Shown here piece by piece: positions 48,296 through 58,118 of a DNA stretch of 64,000 bases (the first letter of the stretch is position 1; every line of letters begins with the position of its first letter). Source of the DNA: Shewanella woodyi ATCC 51908 (GTDB lineage Bacteria > Pseudomonadota > Gammaproteobacteria > Enterobacterales > Shewanellaceae); the NCBI RefSeq assembly GCF_000019525.1, contig NC_010506.1, positions 4,402,001-4,466,000 of the forward strand, in the 5' to 3' direction. The notes under the pieces are model-generated. The model searched no databases. It was not told the DNA's origin and was given only the letters and a program-made list of their open reading frames with translations. A program made the position numbers and the translations under genes.

Positions 48296-48327
48296 CCGAA
48301 TTCAGGGCTTAACAAACCTGAATTCGG
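48296..48327 (-). terminator. terminator of the sulfatase-GH110 operon
   Basis: An 11-bp stem CCGAATTCAGG / CCTGAATTCGG (48296-48306 with 48317-48327). The A-run before it is a T-run on the minus strand, ending the operon that finishes at 48536. Confidence 0.8.
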
Positions 48328-48418
48328 CAAACAAAAGGAAAACTACAAATTAAACCTAGCAATAAGGCATCAATATAAAATACTTCAGGAATGCCTGTCC
48401 GAGCCTCCTAAAGCAAAA

Positions 48419-48514
48419 AGTGCAGCGGTGTCGCTTCAGCCCCACCAACTCATGGAATGTTGATGAAACTGACTCACTCCTCCTATCAATCGCTGCACTA
48501 AATACTGATAGGAG
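48419..48514 (-). other. pseudoknot-like inverted repeats in the sulfatase 3' region
   Basis: AGTGCAGCG (48419-48427) pairs with CGCTGCACT (48491-48499), and CTCCTATCA (48480-48488) with TGATAGGAG (48506-48514). The two 9-bp stems interlock, so they form either a pseudoknot or two alternative folds. On the minus strand the first stem ends in five T. Confidence 0.5.
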
Positions 48515-48535
48515 AAACTCTTTAGTCCCTTAGCA

Positions 48536-50005
48536 TCAGAGCAGATCTGGTCGTTTAAGTATTGGGTTAACTCCCACATCCATCTGCCACTCTAATAGGG
48601 TTTGCTTTAACTGAGCGACACGCTCCGGTTGCTGCTTAGAGATATCAGTGGTTTCAGCAGGATCGGTGAGCAGATCATAAAGTTCAGTTTTACCAGAGAC
48701 AAAAGCAACCAACTTCCAACGTTTGCCAATAACGGCAGCATACGCATCTTCATAGTTGCGATATAAGATCACATGTTCGCGACTTGATACCTCTCCCTTC
48801 AACATAGGTACTATGCTTTCACCGTCCAACTCTTTAAAACTTGATGGGTCTCCACCGGCAATATCGACAAATGTAGGTAGGATATCTGTTGATAGCACCA
48901 ACTGCTCTGATATTTGCGAGTTAGGTGTGACCCCAGGCCAACGCACTATGAGCGGCACTCTGGCACCGCCTTCATACAAGGCTCTGCCTCCAATTTTGCC
49001 TCCGCGAAGAGGGGCGTTGGTAAAGTATCCGCCTTGATCTGAGTAAAAAATAACAACGGTATTGTCCGCTTGTCCTGAATCTTCCAAGGCTTGTAGAATA
49101 CGACCGACTGAGGTGTCTAAAGACTCAACCATACTACCGAAATTTGCATACCTCTTATCTAAACCTCGGTCTAAATATTTTTGAGTAGCCGCCTTTGGCC
49201 CTTGATGCGGTGTATGCACTGAGTAGTAGAAATTAGTCAACATAAAGGGCTGATCTTTATCGTAACCATTGATAAAGTTCACAACATCATCGGTTAAACG
49301 TTCGGTTAGATTCTTACCTTTGGGTGCATCGGGATAGGGGTTACGATATGCTTCCCAAAATGGTGCGTGATAACTCTTAGGGTGACCTGCTGTCGATACT
49401 CCGAACTGCTCATCAAAGCCCTGCTTTATTGGAAAATAATCCTCTGATCCCAGGTGCCATTTCCCAGAAAACGCTGTGTAATAACCTAAAGGCTTAACCG
49501 CTTCGGCGATGGATGTCACCTCCAGCGGTAGATAGTTCCTGGAGGGTTCTTGAGCAGGATCTGTCGGCAACAGATGAAACTCTTTCGTCGCTCGATGAAA
49601 CTTATCAAAACCTAGCTCAGTTTTGCCATCGGGAATATGCCTTGGCATCTTCAGTCTCGCGGGGTGTTGCCCAGTGATAACAGAGGCACGACTCGGGCTA
49701 CAGGTGGGCGATGCAACATAAGCCCGAGTAAACTCAAGACTTTGATTTTTCAAACTATCTATGTTTGGTGTATCCCAACGAGCCGTGCGGTAACCTAAGT
49801 CTGTCCAGCCCAGATCATCTGCAAACAACAATAAAATATTAGGTTGTTTCTGAGCCTTTTCGACTGACTCAGGGCCAGGCTCAGTAGCTATGGCGACAAC
49901 CTGAGACGTAACCGATTCGTTTGTTGGTGAACATGCTTGTAGCAACCCTATGATTATAGGTACTAATACGCTACAAAGTGCTGTTTTACGGGTATTCATT
50001 GTCAT
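48536..50005 (-). CDS. type I sulfatase, lipoprotein
   Basis: A 489-aa sulfatase with a lipobox (LLQAC, Cys25). Formylglycine site SPTCSPSRASVITGQ with Cys102; metal site LFADDLGWTD; SGKWHLGSEDYFP follows. Last gene of a four-gene operon; its ATG lies one base after the preceding stop, and the ribosome site (GGAGAG) is inside the preceding gene. This argues for coupled expression with the neighbouring sulfatase. Confidence 0.93.
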   Translation of the reverse strand: MTMNTRKTALCSVLVPIIIGLLQACSPTNESVTSQVVAIATEPGPESVEKAQKQPNILLLFADDLGWTDLGYRTARWDTPNIDSLKNQSLEFTRAYVASPTCSPSRASVITGQHPARLKMPRHIPDGKTELGFDKFHRATKEFHLLPTDPAQEPSRNYLPLEVTSIAEAVKPLGYYTAFSGKWHLGSEDYFPIKQGFDEQFGVSTAGHPKSYHAPFWEAYRNPYPDAPKGKNLTERLTDDVVNFINGYDKDQPFMLTNFYYSVHTPHQGPKAATQKYLDRGLDKRYANFGSMVESLDTSVGRILQALEDSGQADNTVVIFYSDQGGYFTNAPLRGGKIGGRALYEGGARVPLIVRWPGVTPNSQISEQLVLSTDILPTFVDIAGGDPSSFKELDGESIVPMLKGEVSSREHVILYRNYEDAYAAVIGKRWKLVAFVSGKTELYDLLTDPAETTDISKQQPERVAQLKQTLLEWQMDVGVNPILKRPDLL

Positions 50006-50006
50006 T

Positions 50007-51587
50007 TTACTCTCCGGCACTGCTCTTTACTGTTTTGCTCTCATCCTTAAAACGCTTTGGATGATTAAACATCATGGCTTTAAACGATTGGCTGTGTTTG
50101 TTTCGTAATAGCTCTGAATTAAATAGATGCTCTGGTGGCGTTAATCCCTCTACACGGATTGGGGCTGGTTTATCGGCTTGCCAAACCTGTATGCTTTGCT
50201 GCATCGATTTGACCTTAGCTTGATACTCGGTCATCCCTGCCAAATTATGATTTTCAAGGGGATCATTAGCTAAATTGTATAACTCAAGCTTCCCTTTCTT
50301 GCCCGCTTTGGCTGGCATAATGAGCTTAAAATCCCCCTCTATGAACATAAAGTCGGAGCGTTGAGAGAATGCCCTATTTTTCCAATTTTTAGCCTCTCCG
50401 GCAGTGAGGGAAAGTAGAGATTCTCCCTGCATGCCCCTCGGCGCCTTGATATCAAGCATCTCCAATAGGGTCGGCATAACATCGATACTCTCCACCACTT
50501 GCTCAACCACCCTACCGCGATTCATTACCTTGGCATAACGGGTGTGCTTACCTGCGCGAATAATCAATGGAATACGACTTGAGCCTTCATGCATGACGCC
50601 TTTAAACCACTTACCATGGTCACCAAGCATATTGCCGTGATCTGCAGTAAAAACCACTATGGTATTGTCAGCGAGCCCTGAGCTATCTAAGTAACTCAGT
50701 ACTCGCCCCACATTGTCATCTACATTAGACACATGGCCGAGATATTGAGCCGTTAAGTCCCGCATCATCTGCTCATCATCAATCAGATGGCGAGACTTAC
50801 CTTTTATCTTCTTTTCCAGCGCCACTTTGCGCTCGGCTTTAGCACTTGCAGGGATCACAGGCACTGGCAAGGTTTTTGGGTCATACATGGACGCATAAGG
50901 CTCAGTTACCATGTAGGGGCTATGGGGCTCGTTATAACTTAAAAATAAGAAAAAAGGCTTCTTCTCCTTTCTGGCCAGATAATCCAACGCTTTGTCCGTC
51001 AACCAATAGGTCTCAAAATCCTCTTTACCGAATCTGTATCGCCCCAAATCATGGCCTAGAGGATCCTTTGGGTAGGTGACGCTGCCTTTAATAGGCTTAA
51101 ATGCATCATCACCATGTTTAGCCACCATATACTGACGATAGGTTTCCAAACGATTTGGGCCTTCGCTGCTACGTGCCCAAAACTCATCGAACCCCCAATC
51201 GTGCCACTCAGGATAGAAATGCAGCTTCCCCGATATCGCGGTGCGGTAACCTTGGTGTTTCAGTATTGTCTGTAGATCAACCTCTCCATCATTGGCTAAG
51301 GCCTGTTTACTGTTATCTATGACCCCATGGACATGGGTATAGCGTGAGGTAAAAAAAGATCGTCGTGATGGTGAACAGATTGGAGCCACTGTATAAGCGG
51401 TTTTATAATAGGTGCCCTCTGATGCAAGCCTATCCAGATTTGGGGTTTTCACAACAGGGTGTCCCGCCACGCCCATCACGTTCCACTTCATCTCATCTGT
51501 CATGATAAACAGTAAATTATCTTGAGCTTGTGAGCTACTAAAGGGCAGCAAACACACTAGGACAGAAGCGAGTAATAAACGTCCCAT
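50007..51587 (-). CDS. type I sulfatase, secreted
   Basis: A 526-aa sulfatase with signal peptide (MGRLLLASVLVCLLPFSSSQA). Formylglycine site VAPICSPSRRSFFTSR with Cys71; metal site IMTDEMKWNVMG is the variant seen in choline-sulfatase-like and some carbohydrate sulfatases. The N-terminal barrel ends with FSQRSDFMFIEG. Its ATG overlaps the GH110 gene stop (TAATG) and has GGAGGGG upstream. Confidence 0.92.
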   Translation of the reverse strand: MGRLLLASVLVCLLPFSSSQAQDNLLFIMTDEMKWNVMGVAGHPVVKTPNLDRLASEGTYYKTAYTVAPICSPSRRSFFTSRYTHVHGVIDNSKQALANDGEVDLQTILKHQGYRTAISGKLHFYPEWHDWGFDEFWARSSEGPNRLETYRQYMVAKHGDDAFKPIKGSVTYPKDPLGHDLGRYRFGKEDFETYWLTDKALDYLARKEKKPFFLFLSYNEPHSPYMVTEPYASMYDPKTLPVPVIPASAKAERKVALEKKIKGKSRHLIDDEQMMRDLTAQYLGHVSNVDDNVGRVLSYLDSSGLADNTIVVFTADHGNMLGDHGKWFKGVMHEGSSRIPLIIRAGKHTRYAKVMNRGRVVEQVVESIDVMPTLLEMLDIKAPRGMQGESLLSLTAGEAKNWKNRAFSQRSDFMFIEGDFKLIMPAKAGKKGKLELYNLANDPLENHNLAGMTEYQAKVKSMQQSIQVWQADKPAPIRVEGLTPPEHLFNSELLRNKHSQSFKAMMFNHPKRFKDESKTVKSSAGE

Positions 51588-53413
51588 TACCCCTCCCCCT
51601 CCAGCTTTCCGCTACCAGAGACAAGCTGACCATCGATAAAGAGAAGCTCACTGTGTCCAAAACCAATAAAATCATTGCCCTGATACACAAAATTACTGGA
51701 ACGCTCAACATGAATGGGTGCAAAAGCACTCTTCCTTTCAGGGTACTCACTGGTTTTCACTATCTTGTTACTCACAAAGGAGATCCCTTGAGTACGGCTG
51801 GTAGTGAGAACTCGCTCGTTATAAACCCGGAACTCATTTTGATAGATCTTCACATTCTGGTGATAGGGAGTGGTCGCTTTACTCTTTCTACCTGGAACAA
51901 TATCGATGGCAGAGCTGTCTTTAGCATAGTTACAGTTATCGAAGATATTATTACGGATCTCGACCGACTCAACTGGCCCAGACTCGTACCACTTTAGTCC
52001 GCCCGAACCTATCTTTATCGCCATCATAGGCGTACTGAAATAGTTGTTCTCAACAATGATCTTCCCAGAGACGGTCAACAGGGCACCTCGTGCTCGGTTA
52101 CCAGTAAATCTGCAACCGCTTATCATCACGTGGTCAGGTTGCCAGGTCATATTATCCAACACATCATCTACCTTAAGTGCTGTATCTAGCGGCTCTTTAA
52201 AGCTCACAGTCCAATACTTGGCATCTTGACGCACGGTTTTATCGACAACATTGTCATGGAAAACATTCAAGACACTGTCGCTGAAGTTCACTTTACTACC
52301 AGGTTTAAAGATATCGATCCCTAGCTGCTGATAATGTACCAACTCAAACGTGATTGTGTTCGAGTCATGTATCTCTGCAACCCTGGCATACATACCATGC
52401 ACATTTGTGCCATCATCAATCTGGCCCTGGAACAGACAATCTTTGAGGACGACATGTCCTTTACAGTTGATAAAATGTGTCGCATCGACGGTAGTAGAAA
52501 CCGTACGTCCACTGCCATCTTTTGGGTGAATATTCACATTATCCAGTTTAATACCGTCCGCAAGCTGAGCGATGACGCCCATGGCGCCAGAGTGGTGGAT
52601 ATCAATATTCTCCAGCCAAGTATTTTTGGTGTCCTGCACTGAAAAAGCGGGCCAATCTCGCCTCTCCTGCATAAGAAGCAGAGTATTGCCCACCTTGGGC
52701 CAAGTGGGATACTTACCTTGTAAACGCAATACACCAGGGCGGATCTCGGTCGTCACAGGTTGGATCTCACGCTGAAAATTGTCTCGGGCCATATAAGCTT
52801 GCTTCTGTCGTTTAGTATCAAACTCCAGCAAGTTTTTAATCACAGGGTTTTCAAAACCTTCCCCCACAAAAATAAAACGTCCATTCTCGACCTTGTAGCT
52901 AAAACCATCTTTAATCTTAAGATCGACATAGCTCTCCTTTTTATTCACCGCTTCGACAATACCTTCACAGTGAAATGGCACATCCCAATCCACAGAGAAA
53001 TTTTTCAAGGTAATGCCGCTAGATTCACGAACAATGACAGGCACCATGCCGCCATGAAAAACGAAACGGGATCCCTGACCATCTATGATCAAGTTTTTAA
53101 ACTCTGTCAGCGGAAAAGCCACTGGCTTAATACCGTCATCGTTGTTGGAGATATAATAGAAATCTCTATCTGCCTTGGTACTCCAAAAGTCATATCGTCC
53201 CAAAGGAAATATAAGGGAAGTACCAGGATGTTTTTTACAATATGCCAGCGCCTTTTGTAGCGCAGGAATAGCGTCATCGCCCGAGTTTGGTCTAAGTCCA
53301 AAATCTGTGATTGATACATGTTTTTCAGTCGCCAAGGAGTTTGATACACAACCAAGCGTGGTCGATGTAGCCATCATGGCGGAGATAGATTTAATAAAAG
53401 TACGTCTTTGCAT
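51587..53413 (-). CDS. GH110-type alpha-1,3-galactosidase, exported
   Basis: A 608-aa parallel beta-helix exo-enzyme that releases terminal alpha-1,3-linked galactose. The N-terminus has a twin-Arg motif (QRRTFIKS) and a lipobox-like LGC (Cys22). The GH110 hallmark strings are VDATHFINC (Asp310) and DDGTNVHG (333-340). Relatives act on blood-group B glycans and, in marine bacteria, on carrageenan-type alpha-1,3-galactose. The start ATG has GAGGAG 7 bases upstream, preferred to the GTG two codons earlier. Sulfatases flank it on both sides. Confidence 0.88.
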   Translation of the reverse strand: MQRRTFIKSISAMMATSTTLGCVSNSLATEKHVSITDFGLRPNSGDDAIPALQKALAYCKKHPGTSLIFPLGRYDFWSTKADRDFYYISNNDDGIKPVAFPLTEFKNLIIDGQGSRFVFHGGMVPVIVRESSGITLKNFSVDWDVPFHCEGIVEAVNKKESYVDLKIKDGFSYKVENGRFIFVGEGFENPVIKNLLEFDTKRQKQAYMARDNFQREIQPVTTEIRPGVLRLQGKYPTWPKVGNTLLLMQERRDWPAFSVQDTKNTWLENIDIHHSGAMGVIAQLADGIKLDNVNIHPKDGSGRTVSTTVDATHFINCKGHVVLKDCLFQGQIDDGTNVHGMYARVAEIHDSNTITFELVHYQQLGIDIFKPGSKVNFSDSVLNVFHDNVVDKTVRQDAKYWTVSFKEPLDTALKVDDVLDNMTWQPDHVMISGCRFTGNRARGALLTVSGKIIVENNYFSTPMMAIKIGSGGLKWYESGPVESVEIRNNIFDNCNYAKDSSAIDIVPGRKSKATTPYHQNVKIYQNEFRVYNERVLTTSRTQGISFVSNKIVKTSEYPERKSAFAPIHVERSSNFVYQGNDFIGFGHSELLFIDGQLVSGSGKLEGEG

Positions 53414-53425
53414 GATCACACTCCT

Positions 53426-54910
53426 CTATTTACTCTTATTGCCACTTAACTGATGGCGGGTACGGTAGCTTTGGCACTCTGGGCTTTGGCATTTGTCATG
53501 GTAGAAATCCAGCACCTCTCGGATACCATTATCGGACTCAGGGAGCTGACCTTTATCACCCGTCTCCTTAACCCAGTTATTTAGAATTCCACGCATCTTG
53601 GTTAATTGACTTTTATAGGCCCCAACACCCGCTAAATTACTGACTTCATGGGGGTCATTATCCAAATCATATAACTCTTCAGCAGGCTTACGCTCAGCCA
53701 TTAACTGCGCCTCAATCTCATTAAACTCTCCAGCTGCGAAGGCTTTTTTATACTCCTTTACCAGAGGCCATTTATCACGGTACTGCGCTTGCATATAGGG
53801 ACGTTCGGGGAAGTAATTTCGGATATATTTAAACCTGTCGGTGCGCACTGAACGCATCTTTTCAAAGGTATAGTCACAGCGATCTCGAGCAGAGATAACC
53901 CAAGGCTTAGCTTGGTAGTCTGCAGCAAAGAAGTTTTCAGTTGTCATATATGCTGGAATATCGATACCGGCAAGGCCTAAGCTACTACCACCAATATCAA
54001 GACCGCGGATCAACTCCTTACGCTCAGCTCCTAGCTCACGTAACTTGTCGTTACCATTCATCCAGCTGATCACTAAAGGAACTTGAAGGCCACCGTCATA
54101 GAGGAACTGCTTATGTCTCAACAGTCCCATGCCGTGATCAGTAAAGAAGAATACGATTGTATTTTCCAGTAGGTTATTATCTTTGAGCTCTTTAACTATC
54201 TCTCCCACATCAAGATCTGTCAGATGGATATTCTCATAGTGGCGCGCCCAAGCGTCGCGAGTTAAAGGTTGATCATTATAGTAAGGCGGAAGCGTCACGC
54301 TGGCGCGATCGACTTTAACAGGGGGGTTCTTGACTTTATATTTCCCGCCACGTAACTGGATCTGACCAAAGAAAGGCTTACCAGATTGAGCTAGTCTTTT
54401 ACCCCAATCGAAATCTGGACCATTTTTTGCCCCTTGATGACCGGCTATCGGGCCTGGATGTAGAGAGTATAATTGGCTGCGATCGTAGTGAAAGTTGTAA
54501 TCATCCTTACCAATATTAAAGGTTTCGTAACCGTTATCGCGAAATAGCTCAGGTACCGTTTTATGACCTTGGGGTAAAGCAATAGGGTTATAGTCGAATC
54601 GGCCACTACGATGGTTATGGAAACCTAAAGTGGTTTGCATCTCACCAGAAATAATGGCGGAGCGGACAGCAGAACAAACTGCTGCTGGCATTATCACCTT
54701 ATCAAAGCGTACCCCTTGGCTCGCAAGCTGATCAATATTTGGCGTCGGTACAGTCTTGTCACCATAAGCCCCCATCCAGTCATTCATATCTTCCACATAG
54801 ATCCACAGAATATTGGGCTGCTTTGCTATCTCTTTTGAAACCTTATCGCCCTCTGTGGCCTGACAACCAACCATGAATAACAACAGGATGATGACAATTC
54901 CGATACGCAT
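53426..54910 (-). CDS. type I sulfatase, lipoprotein, unusual CSAVR site
   Basis: A 494-aa sulfatase with lipobox (MVGC, Cys16). The formylglycine site is AAVCSAVRSAIISGE with Cys79: Ala and Val replace the usual Pro-Ser after C-x, which still fits the wider [CS]-x-[PA]-x-R rule. Metal site IYVEDMNDWMG is a heparan-sulfamidase-like variant. It is the first gene of the operon, 12 bases ahead of the GH110 gene, with GGAG before its ATG. The C-terminus is Cys-rich (DKCQSPECQ). Confidence 0.9.
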   Translation of the reverse strand: MRIGIVIILLLFMVGCQATEGDKVSKEIAKQPNILWIYVEDMNDWMGAYGDKTVPTPNIDQLASQGVRFDKVIMPAAVCSAVRSAIISGEMQTTLGFHNHRSGRFDYNPIALPQGHKTVPELFRDNGYETFNIGKDDYNFHYDRSQLYSLHPGPIAGHQGAKNGPDFDWGKRLAQSGKPFFGQIQLRGGKYKVKNPPVKVDRASVTLPPYYNDQPLTRDAWARHYENIHLTDLDVGEIVKELKDNNLLENTIVFFFTDHGMGLLRHKQFLYDGGLQVPLVISWMNGNDKLRELGAERKELIRGLDIGGSSLGLAGIDIPAYMTTENFFAADYQAKPWVISARDRCDYTFEKMRSVRTDRFKYIRNYFPERPYMQAQYRDKWPLVKEYKKAFAAGEFNEIEAQLMAERKPAEELYDLDNDPHEVSNLAGVGAYKSQLTKMRGILNNWVKETGDKGQLPESDNGIREVLDFYHDKCQSPECQSYRTRHQLSGNKSK

Positions 54911-55089
54911 ACTTTATCTCCGGTTACAGCTACTCTGTTTACTGCAGAACAGCTTTTAATTATAAGCTTAACAAGAATAATACTATTAATAATACAATTA
55001 ATATTCAACCCATAATTGCAACAATAATATAACTTTACAGTGTTTTACATTGGCAGCTAGAAAGCACACGTAAATCCCTGTAAAAAAAG

Positions 55090-55120
55090 AAAAGGCTTCA
55101 ATACATGAAGCCTTTTTTAT
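55090..55120. terminator. terminator after the TonB-dependent receptor
   Basis: An 11-bp stem AAAAGGCTTCA / TGAAGCCTTTT with a 5-base loop has A and T runs on both sides. It ends the receptor gene (minus strand). Confidence 0.8.
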
Positions 55121-55137
55121 TCAATCAAAATATATAG

Positions 55138-57822
55138 TTAAAAGCGGTAACTCAAACCTAAGTGGAATCGACGACCATACACATAGTTTTCATACAAGCG
55201 TTCATCAAACTCTGAGAACTGACTTTGCTCCGCCTCGGTTAAATTAATCGCATTAAAGCTAACAGTTAGGTTTTTCAAGATATCGTAGCTAACCGAGTAA
55301 TCCAGCTGACCATAAGCATCACCAAAAACCACATCATCTTGACGACCATCAGGATCTAACAGGTACTTACCACGGTAGTTGTAAGCAAGACGAGTACTGA
55401 ATGAGTCTTTCTCATAAAAAACAACGGCGTTATAGCTGTTCTTGGAAAGCCCCGGCATACCAAAACTATTGCTCACGCCCTCTTGGCTAAAGTCTGCATC
55501 GCTATCTTGATAGGTGTAGTTTAGGTTAACACCAAAGCCATTAAGCAAACCTGGTAGGTAATCAAACATATGCTGGAAAGCAACTTCATACCCTTTAACT
55601 TTCGCTCCAGCTCCATTGACCGGCGTTATCAATTCAACATCCTGACCATCGTCATTAACAGAATCAACTCGGGTATCAAAGATAAAAGAGTCGACATCTT
55701 TATAGAAACCCGCCACCGAAAAGAGGGAAGCCTCATCAAAATACCACTCTAATGACAAGTCATATGCAGTAGCACGGTAAGGGTCTAGCTCTGGGTTACC
55801 ACCTCGAATCTTGATAACCCCATCAATATCGCTTATTGCGCGGTGAGCAGACAGATCAGACAGTGCCGGACGAGACATCACTTTGGCGACAGCACCACGT
55901 AATACAAGGTCGTCTGATAAACCCAGTGCAAGGTTCACGCTAGGCAGCAGATCGCTGTAATCATTCTCAACGGTTCTGTCTACGACAAGGGTTTTCTCAT
56001 CAGCATCCAGAGCCATCCCTTTGGATTCAACATCAGTTTGGATATAGCGAGCGCCAAAATTACCTCTCAAGGGCATGTCACCAAACACTTGAGTCGCATA
56101 ATCAAAACGAACATAAGCAGCCTGAGTCTGCTCGGTAACATCATAGGCAAAATCAGCAATAGGCTTAGTGGTTAAGTCTATCCCCTCCTCTACAGCAGCA
56201 TCACGCAATGCAAATAGATCCGTTTTTGACCAAGCTAAGCTAGATTGCTCGGCATCTGAACCTGCATACAGATCTGAAACTGAGTCATTAAAAAACTCAT
56301 TCAAACTGCGTCCAGCAAACTTTTTCACTATAACTTCATTTTTAATTCTAGTTTTGTTCTGATCTTTAAACATGGCGCCAAACTTAACGCTACTGAGAAA
56401 CTCAGAATCGAGTTCACCTTTAACATCAAATTTAAATGTGCTTTTGGTATTTTCAATATTGAATAACTGCACACGTAGATTCGCAGGCTTATTCTGGTAG
56501 AGCTCACTGTCACCTGGATTTAAGGCTACACTATCAGGCCCAATAGCTTCTTTTTTCTTATCCTCGAAATAATTGATAATAGGAAATTGGCCGTTAAGTG
56601 AATAGTCCAGATCAAAACGTTGATCTGCCTCAACAGTAGAGCGGATATTATTATCAGTATTGCGCTCTATGTGTGAATGACCAATTTCAGATGAAAGCTC
56701 CCAATTATCATTGAGCATATAACTTCCACCTAATGTGGCTGTAATGGTTTCAGTCGTCTCCTCATTATACCAAGCGCTATTAAACACCTGAGCACTATCT
56801 ACCTGCCCTGCAACTAAGGTTCCGTTCTCATTTATTACTGCAGAATCAGACCCATCTAAAATCGCATTGCTTGCCTTTTTAGCGACAGGGAATCGAGTTT
56901 CTAAATAGGTTTCGTCACGGATCTGATTTAACTGGCTATAGAGCACATCAAGGTACAACTCAGAGTCATCTGATGGAAGAAGTTGAAAAGAGGCTGTTGC
57001 ACCAGTGCGGGTACGCTCTTTAGTACCACTTTGATGACGAATACGATTCAAGTATGAAAACTCATCTCCTACTTCTGCGCCATCAACTAAACCGTCCTTC
57101 TCTGCGACTTTATGCTCGCGCCAACCCCAACCACGTAAAGCTTCCTCTTTTAAGGTACGTACAGAGTGGTTCGCAGACAGTAAAAAACCAAAGGTTTCAT
57201 CTTCATTCTTACGACTAATCATGCCTGACAAGCGAGGCTCAGTCTTACCCGTTAAGTCAGAGTAATCAGCAAATGCCGACAATTTAGCTTTATTATCCTT
57301 AAAATCTAATGCTCTTCGAGTCACTAGGTTTACCGTGGCACCAATCCCTCCCTCTTCCATATCGGCGGTAGGGCTTTTGATAACCTGAAGAGCTGACAGA
57401 TGCTCTGAAGCAATCGTATCAAAAGAGAATTCACGCCCTTCGCTAGAAGCACTAGCCTGACTTTGGCCATTGACAGTCACATTGGTCAATCCTGGATCGA
57501 CACCACGCACACTGACTAATGCACCTTCACCGGAATCACGGGTCACAGTGACGCCAGTCACACGTTGAAGTGCATCGGCGACATTCTCATCTGGTAGTTT
57601 TCCGATATCTTCAGCAGATATCATATCCGCCACTTGATTGGCATATCGCTTATCGTTGAGGGCTTTTTTCAAGCTAGACTTGATCCCCCGCACCTCAATG
57701 ACCTCCATCTCTTCTTTCTTGTTTTGCTTCTGAGCATCATCGGCTGCAAACGCTTGCCCGGATAAACCGGAAATAACACTGATACACGCCAAAGATACCG
57801 CACTCTTACGGAACCAAGCCAT
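55138..57822 (-). CDS. TonB-dependent receptor, carbohydrate-type
   Basis: An 894-aa outer-membrane transporter: signal peptide (MAWFRKSAVSLACISVISGL...AFA), TonB-box-like EEMEVIEVRG, plug domain (SAEDIGKLPDENVADALQRV, VRGVDPGLTNVTVNGQ) and a 22-strand barrel ending with Phe (HLGLSYRF). It belongs to the oligosaccharide-linked group common in Shewanella, Caulobacter and Xanthomonas. Start ATG follows GAGGGAGG; the longer frame is not used. It probably imports the sulfated galactan fragments made by this locus. Confidence 0.93.
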   Translation of the reverse strand: MAWFRKSAVSLACISVISGLSGQAFAADDAQKQNKKEEMEVIEVRGIKSSLKKALNDKRYANQVADMISAEDIGKLPDENVADALQRVTGVTVTRDSGEGALVSVRGVDPGLTNVTVNGQSQASASSEGREFSFDTIASEHLSALQVIKSPTADMEEGGIGATVNLVTRRALDFKDNKAKLSAFADYSDLTGKTEPRLSGMISRKNEDETFGFLLSANHSVRTLKEEALRGWGWREHKVAEKDGLVDGAEVGDEFSYLNRIRHQSGTKERTRTGATASFQLLPSDDSELYLDVLYSQLNQIRDETYLETRFPVAKKASNAILDGSDSAVINENGTLVAGQVDSAQVFNSAWYNEETTETITATLGGSYMLNDNWELSSEIGHSHIERNTDNNIRSTVEADQRFDLDYSLNGQFPIINYFEDKKKEAIGPDSVALNPGDSELYQNKPANLRVQLFNIENTKSTFKFDVKGELDSEFLSSVKFGAMFKDQNKTRIKNEVIVKKFAGRSLNEFFNDSVSDLYAGSDAEQSSLAWSKTDLFALRDAAVEEGIDLTTKPIADFAYDVTEQTQAAYVRFDYATQVFGDMPLRGNFGARYIQTDVESKGMALDADEKTLVVDRTVENDYSDLLPSVNLALGLSDDLVLRGAVAKVMSRPALSDLSAHRAISDIDGVIKIRGGNPELDPYRATAYDLSLEWYFDEASLFSVAGFYKDVDSFIFDTRVDSVNDDGQDVELITPVNGAGAKVKGYEVAFQHMFDYLPGLLNGFGVNLNYTYQDSDADFSQEGVSNSFGMPGLSKNSYNAVVFYEKDSFSTRLAYNYRGKYLLDPDGRQDDVVFGDAYGQLDYSVSYDILKNLTVSFNAINLTEAEQSQFSEFDERLYENYVYGRRFHLGLSYRF

Positions 57823-58118
57823 AAATCCCTCCCTCAATCTATTAGTTATAGCAGTAAAAAACTTTATTCAGGCAGAGATAGAATCTTAGTTGCCAAGATA
57901 ACGTTTCTATTTATTATGATTTATAGTATTAATAAACTGGTAAGAATAAAAAATCAACAATAATTAGCGATAAATTAATAATTAATTAACAATCGAAAGG
58001 GGGGAGTAACAAGATTTAGTACAACAAAAAAAGTAACAAATTACAAATAATTCACTTAAAAACAAATAGTTAAGATAATTACCAATAGTAAGTAATCCCC
58101 CAGTAATTGGAGAGTGAC

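Larger units (their letters stand above)
48092..48535. other. intergenic region with RNA structure
   Basis: 444 bases without a gene. It contains the promoter of the hydrolase gene, a minus-strand terminator (48296-48327) and a pseudoknot-like set of inverted repeats (48419-48514) next to the sulfatase stop. Confidence 0.5.

Noticed and set aside
52760..53260. Plus-strand frame of 166 codons opposite the GH110 gene.
   Set aside because: It is antisense to a clear GH110 coding region and has no family resemblance.
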